Source: a virus. Taken from it: a stretch of 40,603 nucleotides of DNA. A model generated the notes under the pieces. That model saw only the letters and a list, made by a program, of their open reading frames with translations, was not told where the DNA came from and did not search any database. The position numbers were made by a program, and so were the translations under genes. Shown here one piece after another: positions 8,671 to 18,200 of the stretch. The stretch spans positions 1-40,603 of IMG/VR virus record IMGVR_UViG_3300047997_000109. One strand, given 5' to 3'. Numbering within the stretch: the stretch's first letter is position 1; the number at the start of each line of letters is the position of its first letter.

Positions 8671-9482
8671 TGTCAAAAAATCTAGAAGAAATTCGCGGCT
8701 TCAAAAATGCCGCGATCGGTACAATTATGGCGTGGGGTGGAGGTAGTTCAGATCTTCCTCCTGGATGGTTGGCGTGTGATGGTGGTGCCAACGCCAATGA
8801 TGATTATCCTTTACTTAAAGCTGTTATTGGATACACTTATGGTGGTTCTGATGCATCAGGTCAATTTCAAGTCCCTGATTTAAACAATGGTAAGATACCT
8901 TTCCATAAGGGATCTACTTACGTTGGCGATTCAAATAATAATAGCGGAAATGTGAGTTTGAATGCAGATTGGTCTATTAATGGTAGACCCAATAAAGTAA
9001 TTCAATATAGTTCATCGACCTTAACTGGAAATGCTACTGGTCAGATGACAAGTTCTAATTCGATTTTTAGAAAACAAATTCATTATCAAAGTAGGATGAT
9101 GAGTCTCGAAAACCTTCCTGGTCACGGGCATAATCCTAATATTAAAGCGTTAAATTCTCAGCATACTGGAAACCCTTCTGGTGAAAGTGGTAGTGATATT
9201 ACATTTCAAACTGCTAGATCTATTATCAACAGACAGGGTGCTGGTGTTAAAATTGGTGGTCCTAATGATTTTGAAAATAATAGAATGACTAAACCACCCC
9301 AAGCTCACGGTCACGAGTCAATGCAGATTGTAATTGATAAGGGAAGTATGGCAATTAATTCGTACTCTGATACTTATAATTCTGATAATATGTCGGTTAA
9401 TAATTATGATAGTATGGGTAATGCCGTTTTGGACTTTACTCAACCGCATCAAACAGCAGTTTATATGATTAAAGCTTACTAA
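8670..9482 (+). CDS. Tail-collar-domain fibre protein 1
   Basis: The frame is open from TTG 8649, but ATG 8670 overlaps the preceding stop (TAATG) and is the likely start, giving 270 residues. Residues about 14-75 fit the phage tail collar domain (PF07484 type): GTIMAWGG, then PPGWLACDGG, YPLLKAVIGYTYGG and FQVPDLNNGKIP. The C-terminal half is Asn/Ser/Gly-rich with His-containing turns (GHGHNPN, AHGHES) that may bind metal as in short-tail-fibre tips, and it ends QTAVYMIKAY. It is the first of three collar-domain genes in a row. It probably forms part of a tail fibre or short-tail-fibre-like assembly that adheres to the host. Confidence 0.8.
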   Translation: MSKNLEEIRGFKNAAIGTIMAWGGGSSDLPPGWLACDGGANANDDYPLLKAVIGYTYGGSDASGQFQVPDLNNGKIPFHKGSTYVGDSNNNSGNVSLNADWSINGRPNKVIQYSSSTLTGNATGQMTSSNSIFRKQIHYQSRMMSLENLPGHGHNPNIKALNSQHTGNPSGESGSDITFQTARSIINRQGAGVKIGGPNDFENNRMTKPPQAHGHESMQIVIDKGSMAINSYSDTYNSDNMSVNNYDSMGNAVLDFTQPHQTAVYMIKAY

Positions 9483-9504
9483 ATATCTTAGGGCATCACA
9501 ACCA

Positions 9505-10386
9505 ATGGCGAAAGTATATGCTAATATTAGAGGAGCTCAAGGTGTTGCACCTGGAGTGATTGTTCCTTTTTCAAAGGAATGTCAATCTGATGCAAACTTA
9601 TTAGAACGTGTCCCTGGTGGATACTTACGTTGCGATGGCAAAGTTTATCAAGCTCAAGATTTTCCTGGTTTAGCTAGAGTTATTGGGGTTGGTCCATCAG
9701 GAGGATCTGGTGTTCCTGGATGTGCTTTTAATCCTGGAATAGATTCTTCAGTTTTGATTAACCCTACGTTTGATTCGGATGGCAACTTTACTGGAGGTAG
9801 TTTTGCAGTTCCTAATCTAGGTGCTAAAGTCTTAGTTCCTAACAGTTCAGCTGGGCAGGAATTTATGGGCAACAATGTTTCTGGCGGCATTTATGAAAGA
9901 GCTGGTATAGGATATGTTGCTAGCATAGCATCAGTGGTTACTACAACAATGAGCGGAACCATTGAAGATAGTGTTTATACAGCTAATATTTCTGGGCAAC
10001 CAACTTTTGCCATTGAAAATAACGGGACATCGACAACAAATACAATTGATATTGGAAAAACTGCTGCTCACACTCACAATGACGTGTGGTATGAATCTGA
10101 TATGAGAGATGAAGGTTTTGATAATGACCTTCAGGATAGTACTTCAATTGACATTGTGAAGTATCAAACTAGTACAACTACGGTCACTCACAGTGGTGCA
10201 AATATTACACATAATCATACAGTCACTGGCGGTTCTGTAGAGAACAACTTACAGTATACTAGAGCTGCGACTACCATTAATTATAACGGATCTAGTGCAA
10301 CTGCTAACATCCAGGCAGATGCTAGAAAATCTTTAGATCATTTAACAACACCATACTTAATTTTAGAGTATATCATTAAAATCTGA
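9505..10386 (+). CDS. Tail-collar-domain fibre protein 2
   Basis: A 293-residue protein starts at ATG 9505. It has a divergent collar domain: APGVIVPFSKE, VPGGYLRCDGKVYQ, DFPGLARVIG and FAVPNLGAKVLVPN (about residues 16-115). His-rich segments (AAHTHNDVW near residue 190; THNHTV near residue 235) resemble the metal-binding His repeats found in trimeric tail-fibre tips, and it ends LTTPYLILEYIIKI. It is clearly related in layout to its two neighbours. Its stop TGA overlaps the next ATG (ATGTCA at 10386), suggesting coupled translation of a fibre set. Confidence 0.8.
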   Translation: MAKVYANIRGAQGVAPGVIVPFSKECQSDANLLERVPGGYLRCDGKVYQAQDFPGLARVIGVGPSGGSGVPGCAFNPGIDSSVLINPTFDSDGNFTGGSFAVPNLGAKVLVPNSSAGQEFMGNNVSGGIYERAGIGYVASIASVVTTTMSGTIEDSVYTANISGQPTFAIENNGTSTTNTIDIGKTAAHTHNDVWYESDMRDEGFDNDLQDSTSIDIVKYQTSTTTVTHSGANITHNHTVTGGSVENNLQYTRAATTINYNGSSATANIQADARKSLDHLTTPYLILEYIIKI

Positions 10387-13277
10387 TGTCAAAGTATTAC
10401 TCTCAAACACAAGCATCTTGGACTGGAGTTCAAGTAGGCACCATTTGTATGATGCCGAAAGATAGCAATGGAGATTATTTTGCTCCTGCAGGATGGCAAG
10501 AATGTAATGGCAGAGAATTAGATCCTAATGAGTTTTATGGATTGTATCAAATTATTGGTAATACCTATGGTGGCACTGCTAGTGGTACGATTTATGGACA
10601 ACTTAGTGGAAAGTATAAAGTACCAGACCTGAGAGATAAAAAAGCTATTGGTACAGGTAGACTTAGACCAGAAGTTAGTTCATCTCCACAATTGGAAGCT
10701 CACTTAGGTGGTCCGAGTGGTTATGGTACGAATGTATGTGGAACGTATGGCGGTAAAAACGTTATGCGTATTTCTGATGTTGCCGCTAGAGTGCAAGTTA
10801 TTGGCAACCCTAGCATTACTTTAAATAAAACATCGCCTACTATTGCCACCTCTTTGGTTGCAAACAGTATCTTGAAGGTGAATAGTGGACATACTTCTAA
10901 TCACACGGCGCAAAACTATCCATCTCATAGTCACGACCCTACGGGAAAAGCAATTGTAACTAATACTGGAAGTGGTAATAGTAAAACTCTTGATAGAACC
11001 AGTCCTGGAAATGGTGAAACTGGGGTTAAAAGTAATTCCAACGTTGCGCACACTTCAAATTTTCAAGATCTAGCTGCAGCTACTGCAGGTAATAGAGCTT
11101 TTACATCACAACCTCACGCGCATTGGATAGCTTTTAGCGGTACTATATGGGCTACTACTTCTTATCATAGAAGTTTTGGCGATTCGATCGGAGCCAATGC
11201 TGGTAACGCTCACTTGGGCACAGCTTGGGAAGCACAACGAGGCGGTATTGATGCGTGGAGAGCTGCATTCCTTAACGGAGATATTAACAACATAGGTCAA
11301 TGCCAAGAAAACACTGGAGATTGCATTCTTGAAGCTAAAGCTGGTGGTGGATCTGTAGGACTTACTACTGGTTCGCAACAGGCAAATGCTGATAATGTAT
11401 CATTTACTTTAGGTGTCAGTGTTGGTTTGAATGCTGACCCTACGATTACTCCTTCCTATCAAGAAACAGCTTATATGATTTTCTTGGGCGTAAGTGCTGC
11501 AGCATATGTTGCACCTGCACCACCAGCTGATACTGGAGATAACGTTCCTGGTGATTTTGGACCTCTAGATGAAACAGTTGCCACTGCATCTGGAACTGTT
11601 GCAACATCTTTCCAGATTACAGATTGTGATGGTGTTTATAGTTTTACCGTCCTTGTCAAGAAGACTAGTGGAGCTGATGTTGGTGCCACACCAATTAATG
11701 TGCAGGGCACAGGTACCAATACTAAGAGTGGATATATTGTTGGTGATACTGTATCGATGGTACTTGAAGGTCCTGCATTAGGTGGGACAGCTGCTAATTA
11801 TACGATTGAAATTTATGATGGTACTAACTTAGTTAAAACAGGAACTGCCAGCGTAACATATGCTGTTGCTCCAGTAGTTACGATATCGGCACTACCTTCT
11901 CTTGTCGAACCTGGAAGCGCCACAAGCATTACTTATGCTGCTCCTGGTGCAACATCTCTTGTCGGATCTAACTTTGGTGCTACTGTCCCGACAGGTGAAA
12001 CAATTTCTATTATTCCAACTGCTGATATAACATATTCAGTTACTGTTAGTAATGCATATGGTCAGACAACAGCAACTATTCCCGTTACACTTAATATTGG
12101 TGCAGCACCAACGATCGCTCTTACAGCGACACCACAGACAATTGATTATAATGGATTTACACGTGTTCAATACGCTTCTCCAGATTCTGATACATTTGTT
12201 GGCAGTGACATTCCTGGAGTCAATGATCCTAAAGAAGCTTTTGCAGACGTTCAACTTACGGCAGACACTTCGTACTACGTTACGTTGAGTAATGCGAATG
12301 GATCTACTACAGAGAATATAACTGTTACGGTCAATCCTCTTGCTCAACCAGTAGTAACGATGACATCTGATATTAATTCTATTAATATAGGTGCTGATCC
12401 TGGCGCACAAATTGAACTTACGATTAGTGGAGCTGATAGTGTTACGTACTCTTCCGTTCCTGCAAATACAATATGGAATTCTTTGACATCTCTGGGTGGA
12501 ACTACCATCAGTATATCGCCAGATGTTAGTACACAATTTATTATTGCTGCTACAAATGCTGCTGGTACTACTACGGAAAATGTTACTATATCCGTAACTC
12601 AACTACCTACAGTTGTCCTATCTGCTGTACCAGCTGTCCTTGAGATTGGCACTGGAGCAACAAATCCTGTTTCCACGTCTACTTTGACTTGGACATCTAC
12701 AGATGCTACTACTGTTGTAAGTTCTAGTTTCGGTGCATCTACTGTTAGTGGTACTACTACTGTTTCTCCGACAGAGACTACACTCTATGATATCGATGTG
12801 TCTGGTCCTGCAGGAGTTGCTGATGCTGAAGTAACAGTGACCGTGAATTGCACCACTGGTACGGGTACAAGTGCTGCAGGTTATGGTGACACATTCTTTG
12901 GTTATCTCAAGTATAATGATGGTACCCTTAACGCATTTAACGCTGGTCAGAATCGATACTTTGTTCAGACTACCAATTCTTCATATGCAAATACTACAGC
13001 TGTAGGTACATTTACATACGGTCAGATTGGTACGCAAATTCTCGGTAGTTATCAGGTTATTCTTGATAGAAGACCTGATGCTGTTGCCTTTGATGGTTGG
13101 ATGAACAACTTCATCAATAATTTCGGTACCACATACAATAACTTGACAGATCTGAACACTGCGATCTATAATGATGCTAATGGTATCGGAGTTGGTACCA
13201 GCAATGAAATTGCTCTCAGGGCAACCTATGGTGGTCTTGAGGGTAACTACACAGAATGCGGACTTAAAATCGTTTAA
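10386..13277 (+). CDS. Collar-domain protein 3 with Ig-like repeats and a DUF4214-like end
   Basis: The N-terminal ~370 residues repeat the collar layout: VQVGTICMMPKDSNG, APAGWQECNGRELD, YGLYQIIGNTYGGTASG and KYKVPDLRDKKAIGTG, closing with QETAYMIFLGVSAAAYV and a Pro-rich linker (APAPPADTGDN). From about residue 496 come four similar Ig-like units of roughly 80 residues, each opening like PVVTISALPS or PTIALTATPQ and closing in a VSNAYGQTTATIPVTL-like strand. The last ~125 residues include YQVILDRRPDAVAFDGWMNN, which resembles DUF4214 (LGR.PD..G..YW). The architecture suits an adhesin: a collar for attachment to the fibre, Ig modules as a stalk, and a terminal host-binding domain (inference). 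Total length is 963 residues. Confidence 0.75.
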   Translation: MSKYYSQTQASWTGVQVGTICMMPKDSNGDYFAPAGWQECNGRELDPNEFYGLYQIIGNTYGGTASGTIYGQLSGKYKVPDLRDKKAIGTGRLRPEVSSSPQLEAHLGGPSGYGTNVCGTYGGKNVMRISDVAARVQVIGNPSITLNKTSPTIATSLVANSILKVNSGHTSNHTAQNYPSHSHDPTGKAIVTNTGSGNSKTLDRTSPGNGETGVKSNSNVAHTSNFQDLAAATAGNRAFTSQPHAHWIAFSGTIWATTSYHRSFGDSIGANAGNAHLGTAWEAQRGGIDAWRAAFLNGDINNIGQCQENTGDCILEAKAGGGSVGLTTGSQQANADNVSFTLGVSVGLNADPTITPSYQETAYMIFLGVSAAAYVAPAPPADTGDNVPGDFGPLDETVATASGTVATSFQITDCDGVYSFTVLVKKTSGADVGATPINVQGTGTNTKSGYIVGDTVSMVLEGPALGGTAANYTIEIYDGTNLVKTGTASVTYAVAPVVTISALPSLVEPGSATSITYAAPGATSLVGSNFGATVPTGETISIIPTADITYSVTVSNAYGQTTATIPVTLNIGAAPTIALTATPQTIDYNGFTRVQYASPDSDTFVGSDIPGVNDPKEAFADVQLTADTSYYVTLSNANGSTTENITVTVNPLAQPVVTMTSDINSINIGADPGAQIELTISGADSVTYSSVPANTIWNSLTSLGGTTISISPDVSTQFIIAATNAAGTTTENVTISVTQLPTVVLSAVPAVLEIGTGATNPVSTSTLTWTSTDATTVVSSSFGASTVSGTTTVSPTETTLYDIDVSGPAGVADAEVTVTVNCTTGTGTSAAGYGDTFFGYLKYNDGTLNAFNAGQNRYFVQTTNSSYANTTAVGTFTYGQIGTQILGSYQVILDRRPDAVAFDGWMNNFINNFGTTYNNLTDLNTAIYNDANGIGVGTSNEIALRATYGGLEGNYTECGLKIV

Positions 13278-13280
13278 TTA

Positions 13281-13928
13281 ATGGACATTACACCTATTCG
13301 TCCTCTAGAGCTGATGCTCGATGAGAACTTGACTAAATCAAACTTTGATGATTTTATTGGTGTTTGGGATAGTTTTATGCCCAAATCCGAGTGTCAGAAA
13401 TATATTGATTGGTTTGATGATCTAGAATCTCACGCTAGTGTTATCGGATCCTCAATGGATAACGGTGATATTGCTGACGGTAGATTTCAGTTTCCTCAAG
13501 GGAAGCAGGGTAGATATGATAAACAAACCCTGATTACTCATCAAAATCTTGAGTTGCAGCAATGCACTAATCAATATTTGGCATCAACTGTTGAACATTA
13601 CATTGGTGAGTTTCCACAGCTTGCAGGCGAATCACTGATTAGTAGTTGCATCAAGTTGCAAAAAACAGAGGAAGGTGGTGGATATCACGTCTGGCATTAT
13701 GAGGCTATGGGTCTTAACCATTCTTCTCGGTGTTTAGTGTGGGCGATATATTTGAATGATGATTATGAAGCTGGTGAGACTGAGTTTTTGATGCAAAAAC
13801 GTCGGGTTAAACCTCCTGCAGGAACTGTTGTAGTTTGGCCAGCTGGTTTTACGCATCCCCACAGAGGAAATACAGTATTAAAAGGCAATAAATATATCTT
13901 GACTGGTTGGTACTATCACAACGCATAA
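13281..13928 (+). CDS. 2OG-Fe(II) oxygenase, HxE variant
   Basis: A 215-residue protein of the prolyl-4-hydroxylase-like 2OG-Fe(II) oxygenase superfamily. The double-stranded beta-helix core runs from about residue 120 to the end. The proximal iron motif appears as GGGYHVWHYE, with His139 and Glu141 in the HxD/E position. The distal His lies in AGFTHPHRGN (His194), and Lys204 in GNKYILTGW is placed to bind 2-oxoglutarate. The family usually uses HxD, so Glu141 is an uncommon but known type of substitution. It is a paralogue of the minus-strand gene at 38087-38776, which keeps HYD. It lies three bases after the collar/Ig gene and next to the fibre chaperone, so fibre residues are one possible substrate (inference). 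Confidence 0.85.
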   Translation: MDITPIRPLELMLDENLTKSNFDDFIGVWDSFMPKSECQKYIDWFDDLESHASVIGSSMDNGDIADGRFQFPQGKQGRYDKQTLITHQNLELQQCTNQYLASTVEHYIGEFPQLAGESLISSCIKLQKTEEGGGYHVWHYEAMGLNHSSRCLVWAIYLNDDYEAGETEFLMQKRRVKPPAGTVVVWPAGFTHPHRGNTVLKGNKYILTGWYYHNA

Positions 13929-13929
13929 A

Positions 13930-14580
13930 ATGGCAAGAGATTTTGGAAAAGCAGCATTAGTTATTAACAATATTCAGAAGGTGATTGGTACGTACCACGC
14001 TCCTTTTGGAACTACTCTCTTCTTTGATATTGGCGAAGAATATAATACATTAGTGGCACCTCTTTTGGTTGGCATTTGGGATGTTCCTGGTGTTGATCAA
14101 TTTGAGATGATGTACTATTGGTTATCTTCAGATGATGGGGACGGAATTATCTCACCATCTTTTTATATCACAGAGAACACAGAGTGTTCTGGAGAGATTC
14201 CTAGTAACTATAATAAAACGCCTCTGAATGGTGGTCCTAGTACGGCAGAAGCAGATAAGATTTACAATGCTCTTAGGACTAGACTAGAAGAACTTACGGC
14301 AGAGCATATTGCAGCTGAGGCGGCAGTTGTAGAAGAACAATTTGATGCTCACAGATACCTTACCGAAGGTGTTCCTGAGAATATGAAAACATTGAAGCAC
14401 GCGAGACACACTCGTCTACTTGATTGTGATTGGACCCAGATGGCTGATTCTCCTCTTACTGATGAGAAAAAAGCTGAATGGGCAGCATATCGTACATTAC
14501 TTAGAGATCTTCCTGCTGCTCAAACAGATGATCCCTACGATCCTGAAAACTTTACTGGTTGGCCTACTAAACCCTCTTAA
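13930..14580 (+). CDS. Phage tail (fibre) assembly chaperone
   Basis: A 216-residue protein starts at ATG 13930, one base after the oxygenase stop. The C-terminal third matches the Phage_tail_APC-type chaperone signature: ARHTRLLDCDWTQMADSPLT, then KKAEWAAYRTLLRDLP and a closing ENFTGWPTKPS. This pattern (RD.LL..CDWT...D..L...K..WA.YR..LRD.P ... WP..P) is found in tail-fibre assembly proteins encoded next to fibre genes. The N-terminal part (residues 1-110) is beta-rich and variable, as expected for a fibre-specific region. It probably helps fold or trimerise a neighbouring fibre protein and need not be part of the virion. Confidence 0.8.
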   Translation: MARDFGKAALVINNIQKVIGTYHAPFGTTLFFDIGEEYNTLVAPLLVGIWDVPGVDQFEMMYYWLSSDDGDGIISPSFYITENTECSGEIPSNYNKTPLNGGPSTAEADKIYNALRTRLEELTAEHIAAEAAVVEEQFDAHRYLTEGVPENMKTLKHARHTRLLDCDWTQMADSPLTDEKKAEWAAYRTLLRDLPAAQTDDPYDPENFTGWPTKPS

Positions 14581-14582
14581 TT

Positions 14583-15248
14583 ATGTTTTATCGTTATGAA
14601 CTTTTGAATTCCGTCCAAGTCGGGCATATATTAAATCTTTGTGATGCTGGTACCTGGGAGGATGGTAAAGAATCTGGCAGTAGCGATAAACGAGTAAAGA
14701 ATAATTTCCAAATAGACAAACAGTCTGCATATGCGTGCTGGAGTATATTGGAAGGTTCTATGGATAATTGCGATGTTGTACGCGACTCAATGCTGAGCTG
14801 TGCTTATACGTTACCACATTTTTGTAAGTATGGTGTAGGATGCCATTATGATTGGCATACCGATCACGCACATATGGGTTCTAATCAAGATTTACGATCT
14901 GATGTTAGTACCACAGTTTTTTTAAATGAAGACTATGAAGGTGGGGAATTGGAGATTAAACTTGGCACTGAACTGATTAGTGTTAAGTTACCAGCAGGGT
15001 GGGCATTTAGTTACCCTACTGGAATACCACATAGAGTTAAACCTGTAACTGCTGGTGAAAGGAAAGTAGCAGTGCTTTGGGCTCAGTCTAGACTCAAAGA
15101 TCCTATGGATCGTCTGGCATTTGCAAGAATGCAAGAATGTATTACTAATACAGAATACAGTCCAGATTCTCCTGAATGGGAAATGGTTAGAATCATAGAC
15201 GAACAGAAAATGCATTTACTACGAACTAAAGGCGATCTGAGATCATAA
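14583..15248 (+). CDS. PiuC/YbiX-like PKHD-type 2OG-Fe(II) hydroxylase
   Basis: A 221-residue protein with the PKHD-type hydroxylase layout: an N-terminal segment RVKNNFQIDK, a central HxD pair in YDWHTDHAHMG (His92, Asp94), STTVFLNEDYEGGELEI, a distal His in YPTGIPHRVKPV (His150) and Arg160 in TAGERKVAVLWAQS. This is the standard set for Fe(II) and 2-oxoglutarate binding, so an active enzyme is expected. Homologues in bacteria are linked to iron-limited growth and are frequent in cyanophages (family knowledge); the substrate is unknown. It is distinct from the HxE/HYD pair of oxygenases elsewhere in the window. The next gene begins after a late promoter motif. Confidence 0.88.
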   Translation: MFYRYELLNSVQVGHILNLCDAGTWEDGKESGSSDKRVKNNFQIDKQSAYACWSILEGSMDNCDVVRDSMLSCAYTLPHFCKYGVGCHYDWHTDHAHMGSNQDLRSDVSTTVFLNEDYEGGELEIKLGTELISVKLPAGWAFSYPTGIPHRVKPVTAGERKVAVLWAQSRLKDPMDRLAFARMQECITNTEYSPDSPEWEMVRIIDEQKMHLLRTKGDLRS

Positions 15249-15251
15249 ATA
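15244..15251 (+). promoter_or_regulatory. T4-type late promoter motif CATAAATA
   Basis: CATAAATA overlaps the stop of the PiuC-like gene and lies 35 bases before the ATG of the 3229-residue protein. It fits the T4-like late octamer, and AGGGAAAG follows downstream in the leader. It implies late, virion-stage expression of the giant protease/copper protein. Confidence 0.6.
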
Positions 15252-15285
15252 ACTTTCAGGGAAAGTACTGTATTCAATTCGTGCA

Positions 15286-18200
15286 ATGAGCAATAGAATT
15301 ATTGCGAGAATTTCTAAGGAAAATCAAGCCAGCGCTGTCATCGAAAGAGCGAAACAGCGTTTTACATCACTTCAGAACACCGAAGATCTGAGTCGTCTTA
15401 AGACTTTATTCTTAGATTTCGACGTAAAAGACGATAACTTTGTACAAATATTAAAGGGAGATGAATTCCCTGAGGTTATTGGAGCTGTTTGGGATAGAGA
15501 AATTTACCTAACGGGGGTAGAAACTGATGATTCACAGACATATGGATTAGAAGAAGTTGATGTGCAAGGTGGTTCTTTTGATAGAAGAGCAATTGCAGAG
15601 TCTTTATCAACTGACAACGAAGACATTGATGCGCTAGCACGTCAAATTAAACCTAGCGATTACGGCAACGTTATTCCTTATAACGTTGGTTCTGGTACTC
15701 AGTATTCAATCGCTGCTACTGTTGTTAATACTACTAGTGGTCCTAAGTTATACATCAACGGATCACAAGCTCCTGACCTGACATATGTTTTTCCTGGACA
15801 CGAATTAGTTATTGATGTTTCTGATAACTCTAACTTTGGTTATACTTTAGCTTTCTCTGAGACTCCTGATGGTACTCATAATGGCGGTACTAACTATGTG
15901 GTTGGTGTCTCCAGAACTGCTACTCCTGGTACCACTGGTGCTGAAGTAACACTAACTGTTTCGCAGACAACTCCGCAGCAGCTTTATCTTTATGCTAACG
16001 AAACCTCAAGAGTTGGTTTGCGTGGCGGTGGATTCTTAAATGCTACCGATCATTGTAAAGTCGCAATCTTTAGTAAGTGGTATCTTGCACGTATCACTCA
16101 GCAACAAAATTCACTGAATTATGGTCTGTACTCTTACACCGAGCACGGTGAGGGTGTTGACTGTTATGTTATTGATACTGGTATTCGTGGTGCATCACGT
16201 CCTACTAACGTTACTGGTGCTAACTTGCACCCTGAACTATTCCACCCTGATTATGCTGATGACTACAATACTGCTATTAATCAGGCTGAATATCGTGTCT
16301 ATGAAGTTCCTGGATACAATTCAGGATACACTGTAAATGGTGAGGCAAACTCTAACGAAGATGACAATGGTCACGGTAGTCAATGTGCCATTCTAATTGG
16401 TGGTCTGGAGCACGGTGTTGCACGTAAGACTAGATTCTATGCACTGAAATGTCAGAACAGCGCTGGTAGTGGTCTATTGTCCACATATGTGTTTGCTCTA
16501 CTAGCAATCATCAACCATAACGATCCTGCTCATCCTAACTATAAAGGAAGTACTAGACCAGCTATTATCAATGCTTCTCTGGGTGTTGGTACTATTCCGT
16601 CTGAAGTCTATCGTTACGTTCCTCAGAACGAACCTGGATTCGATAGTGGTTCATATGAAGCAGACACTGCTATGGACGACTATGAAAATCTTTGTGTAGA
16701 AAACGGAATCGTATTCGTTCGCTCTGCTGGTAACGGTTACGGTTATAACTTTAAGTACGGTGGATTCCAAGCTAAGTTTAATCCTGGTCCTCGTACTGCT
16801 GGTCCTCAGGACTACAGATATAATATGGAGGGTATTAGCGACAAGATTTCTGTCGGTGCTACGGCATATAATAATACATTCTCAGGATTCTCAAACTATG
16901 GTACTGGTGTTACCACCAGTGGTCCTGGAGAATCAATTTACTGCCCTCAGTATTATTGGAACACCAACAGTTCTTACAGCTCTGTTGGTTCCATTTATTA
17001 TGCTTATATTCGTGGTACTTCATTCTCTGGTCCTCTGACTGCTGGCGTTATCGCGCAGTATTTGGGCAAGAAAGGATATGAGAACAGAGCAACATATGAA
17101 GGCAAATCTGTTCCTAAACTTGCTAAAGAGTGGATTCGTAGAGAAATTGATTGGGATTACGAGAGAACGCAATCCGCTGTTGGTGAAGAATATGGTGGTG
17201 GTAGTGTAAACGTTTATCCTACTAATGACATCGATGAGATTACTCTCGATGGCATCAATACTTACATTGCTGTTGGTGCTGGCACCAATGAAATGTCTAT
17301 CACATTGGGTAGTGAATTCTCTAGATTCGATGCTACTGTTGGTGATAAGATGCAGTTCCGTATCCCTGAGGCAGTTCCTTCAGTGGATATCATCACTGAC
17401 GTTTGGGTTAGTAGTGATGGATCACCGACAGCAGCATATTATCAAGCTGGCGGATTGTTGAATCTTGTCACTGATAACGATCCTGCTCCTGGTCTTGCTG
17501 GTGTATTCCCTTCTGGTGGTACTACTGGTTATGTTTCTACCTTGTCTATCCAGAATCAAGGTTCTGGTTATACTATTGTCCCATCTGTTGCATTTACTGG
17601 TGGTGGCGGTACTGGTGCAACTGCAACCGCAGACATCACACTGACTGGTGGTAATATTACAAGCATCAACGTTGATCAAAGTGGTGCTGGATATACCGAA
17701 GCTCCTACTGTTGATATCGCTGGTGATGGTACTGGCGCAACTGCAACAGCTGTTATCTCTCTAACTGGTGGTGGTATTGATTCTGTTACGGTTACTAATG
17801 GTGGTTCTGGTTATAATCCTCTAAACCTTCCTGCAGTTACATTTACTGGTGGTGGTGGATCTGGTGCTACTGCTGTAGCTGTCATTACTGATGGTATCGT
17901 TAGTGCGGTTAATATTTCTAATCCTGGATCAGGATATTCTGAGGCACCTACTGTTGGCATTGCAATCTCTGCTGCAGCTAATCAAGGTAACACTATCCAC
18001 GCTCCTGATAGTTCTTTCGTGTCTGGCGGTGGTTCTACTACCTCTTCGTCACTGAATCAGACTACAAGATTGCTAACGGTTATTGCAGATAACCTGCCTC
18101 AACCTGCATTGTATGGAGCTTTCCCAAATAGCAATAACTCCAATACTATTACAGGTCAGTCTTACAACCATACCTGGGTTTATCGTGGTGGTAGAAATAT

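Noticed and set aside
9478-9485. ACTAAATA before the second collar gene as a late promoter
   Set aside because: It matches only six of eight positions; AT-rich gaps produce such strings by chance.
12036-12602. 188-codon minus-strand open frame inside the collar/Ig gene
   Set aside because: It lies wholly within a well-supported gene and reads as Cys/Ser/Asn/Arg-rich low-complexity sequence, as expected for the reverse of Thr/Gly/Val-rich coding DNA.
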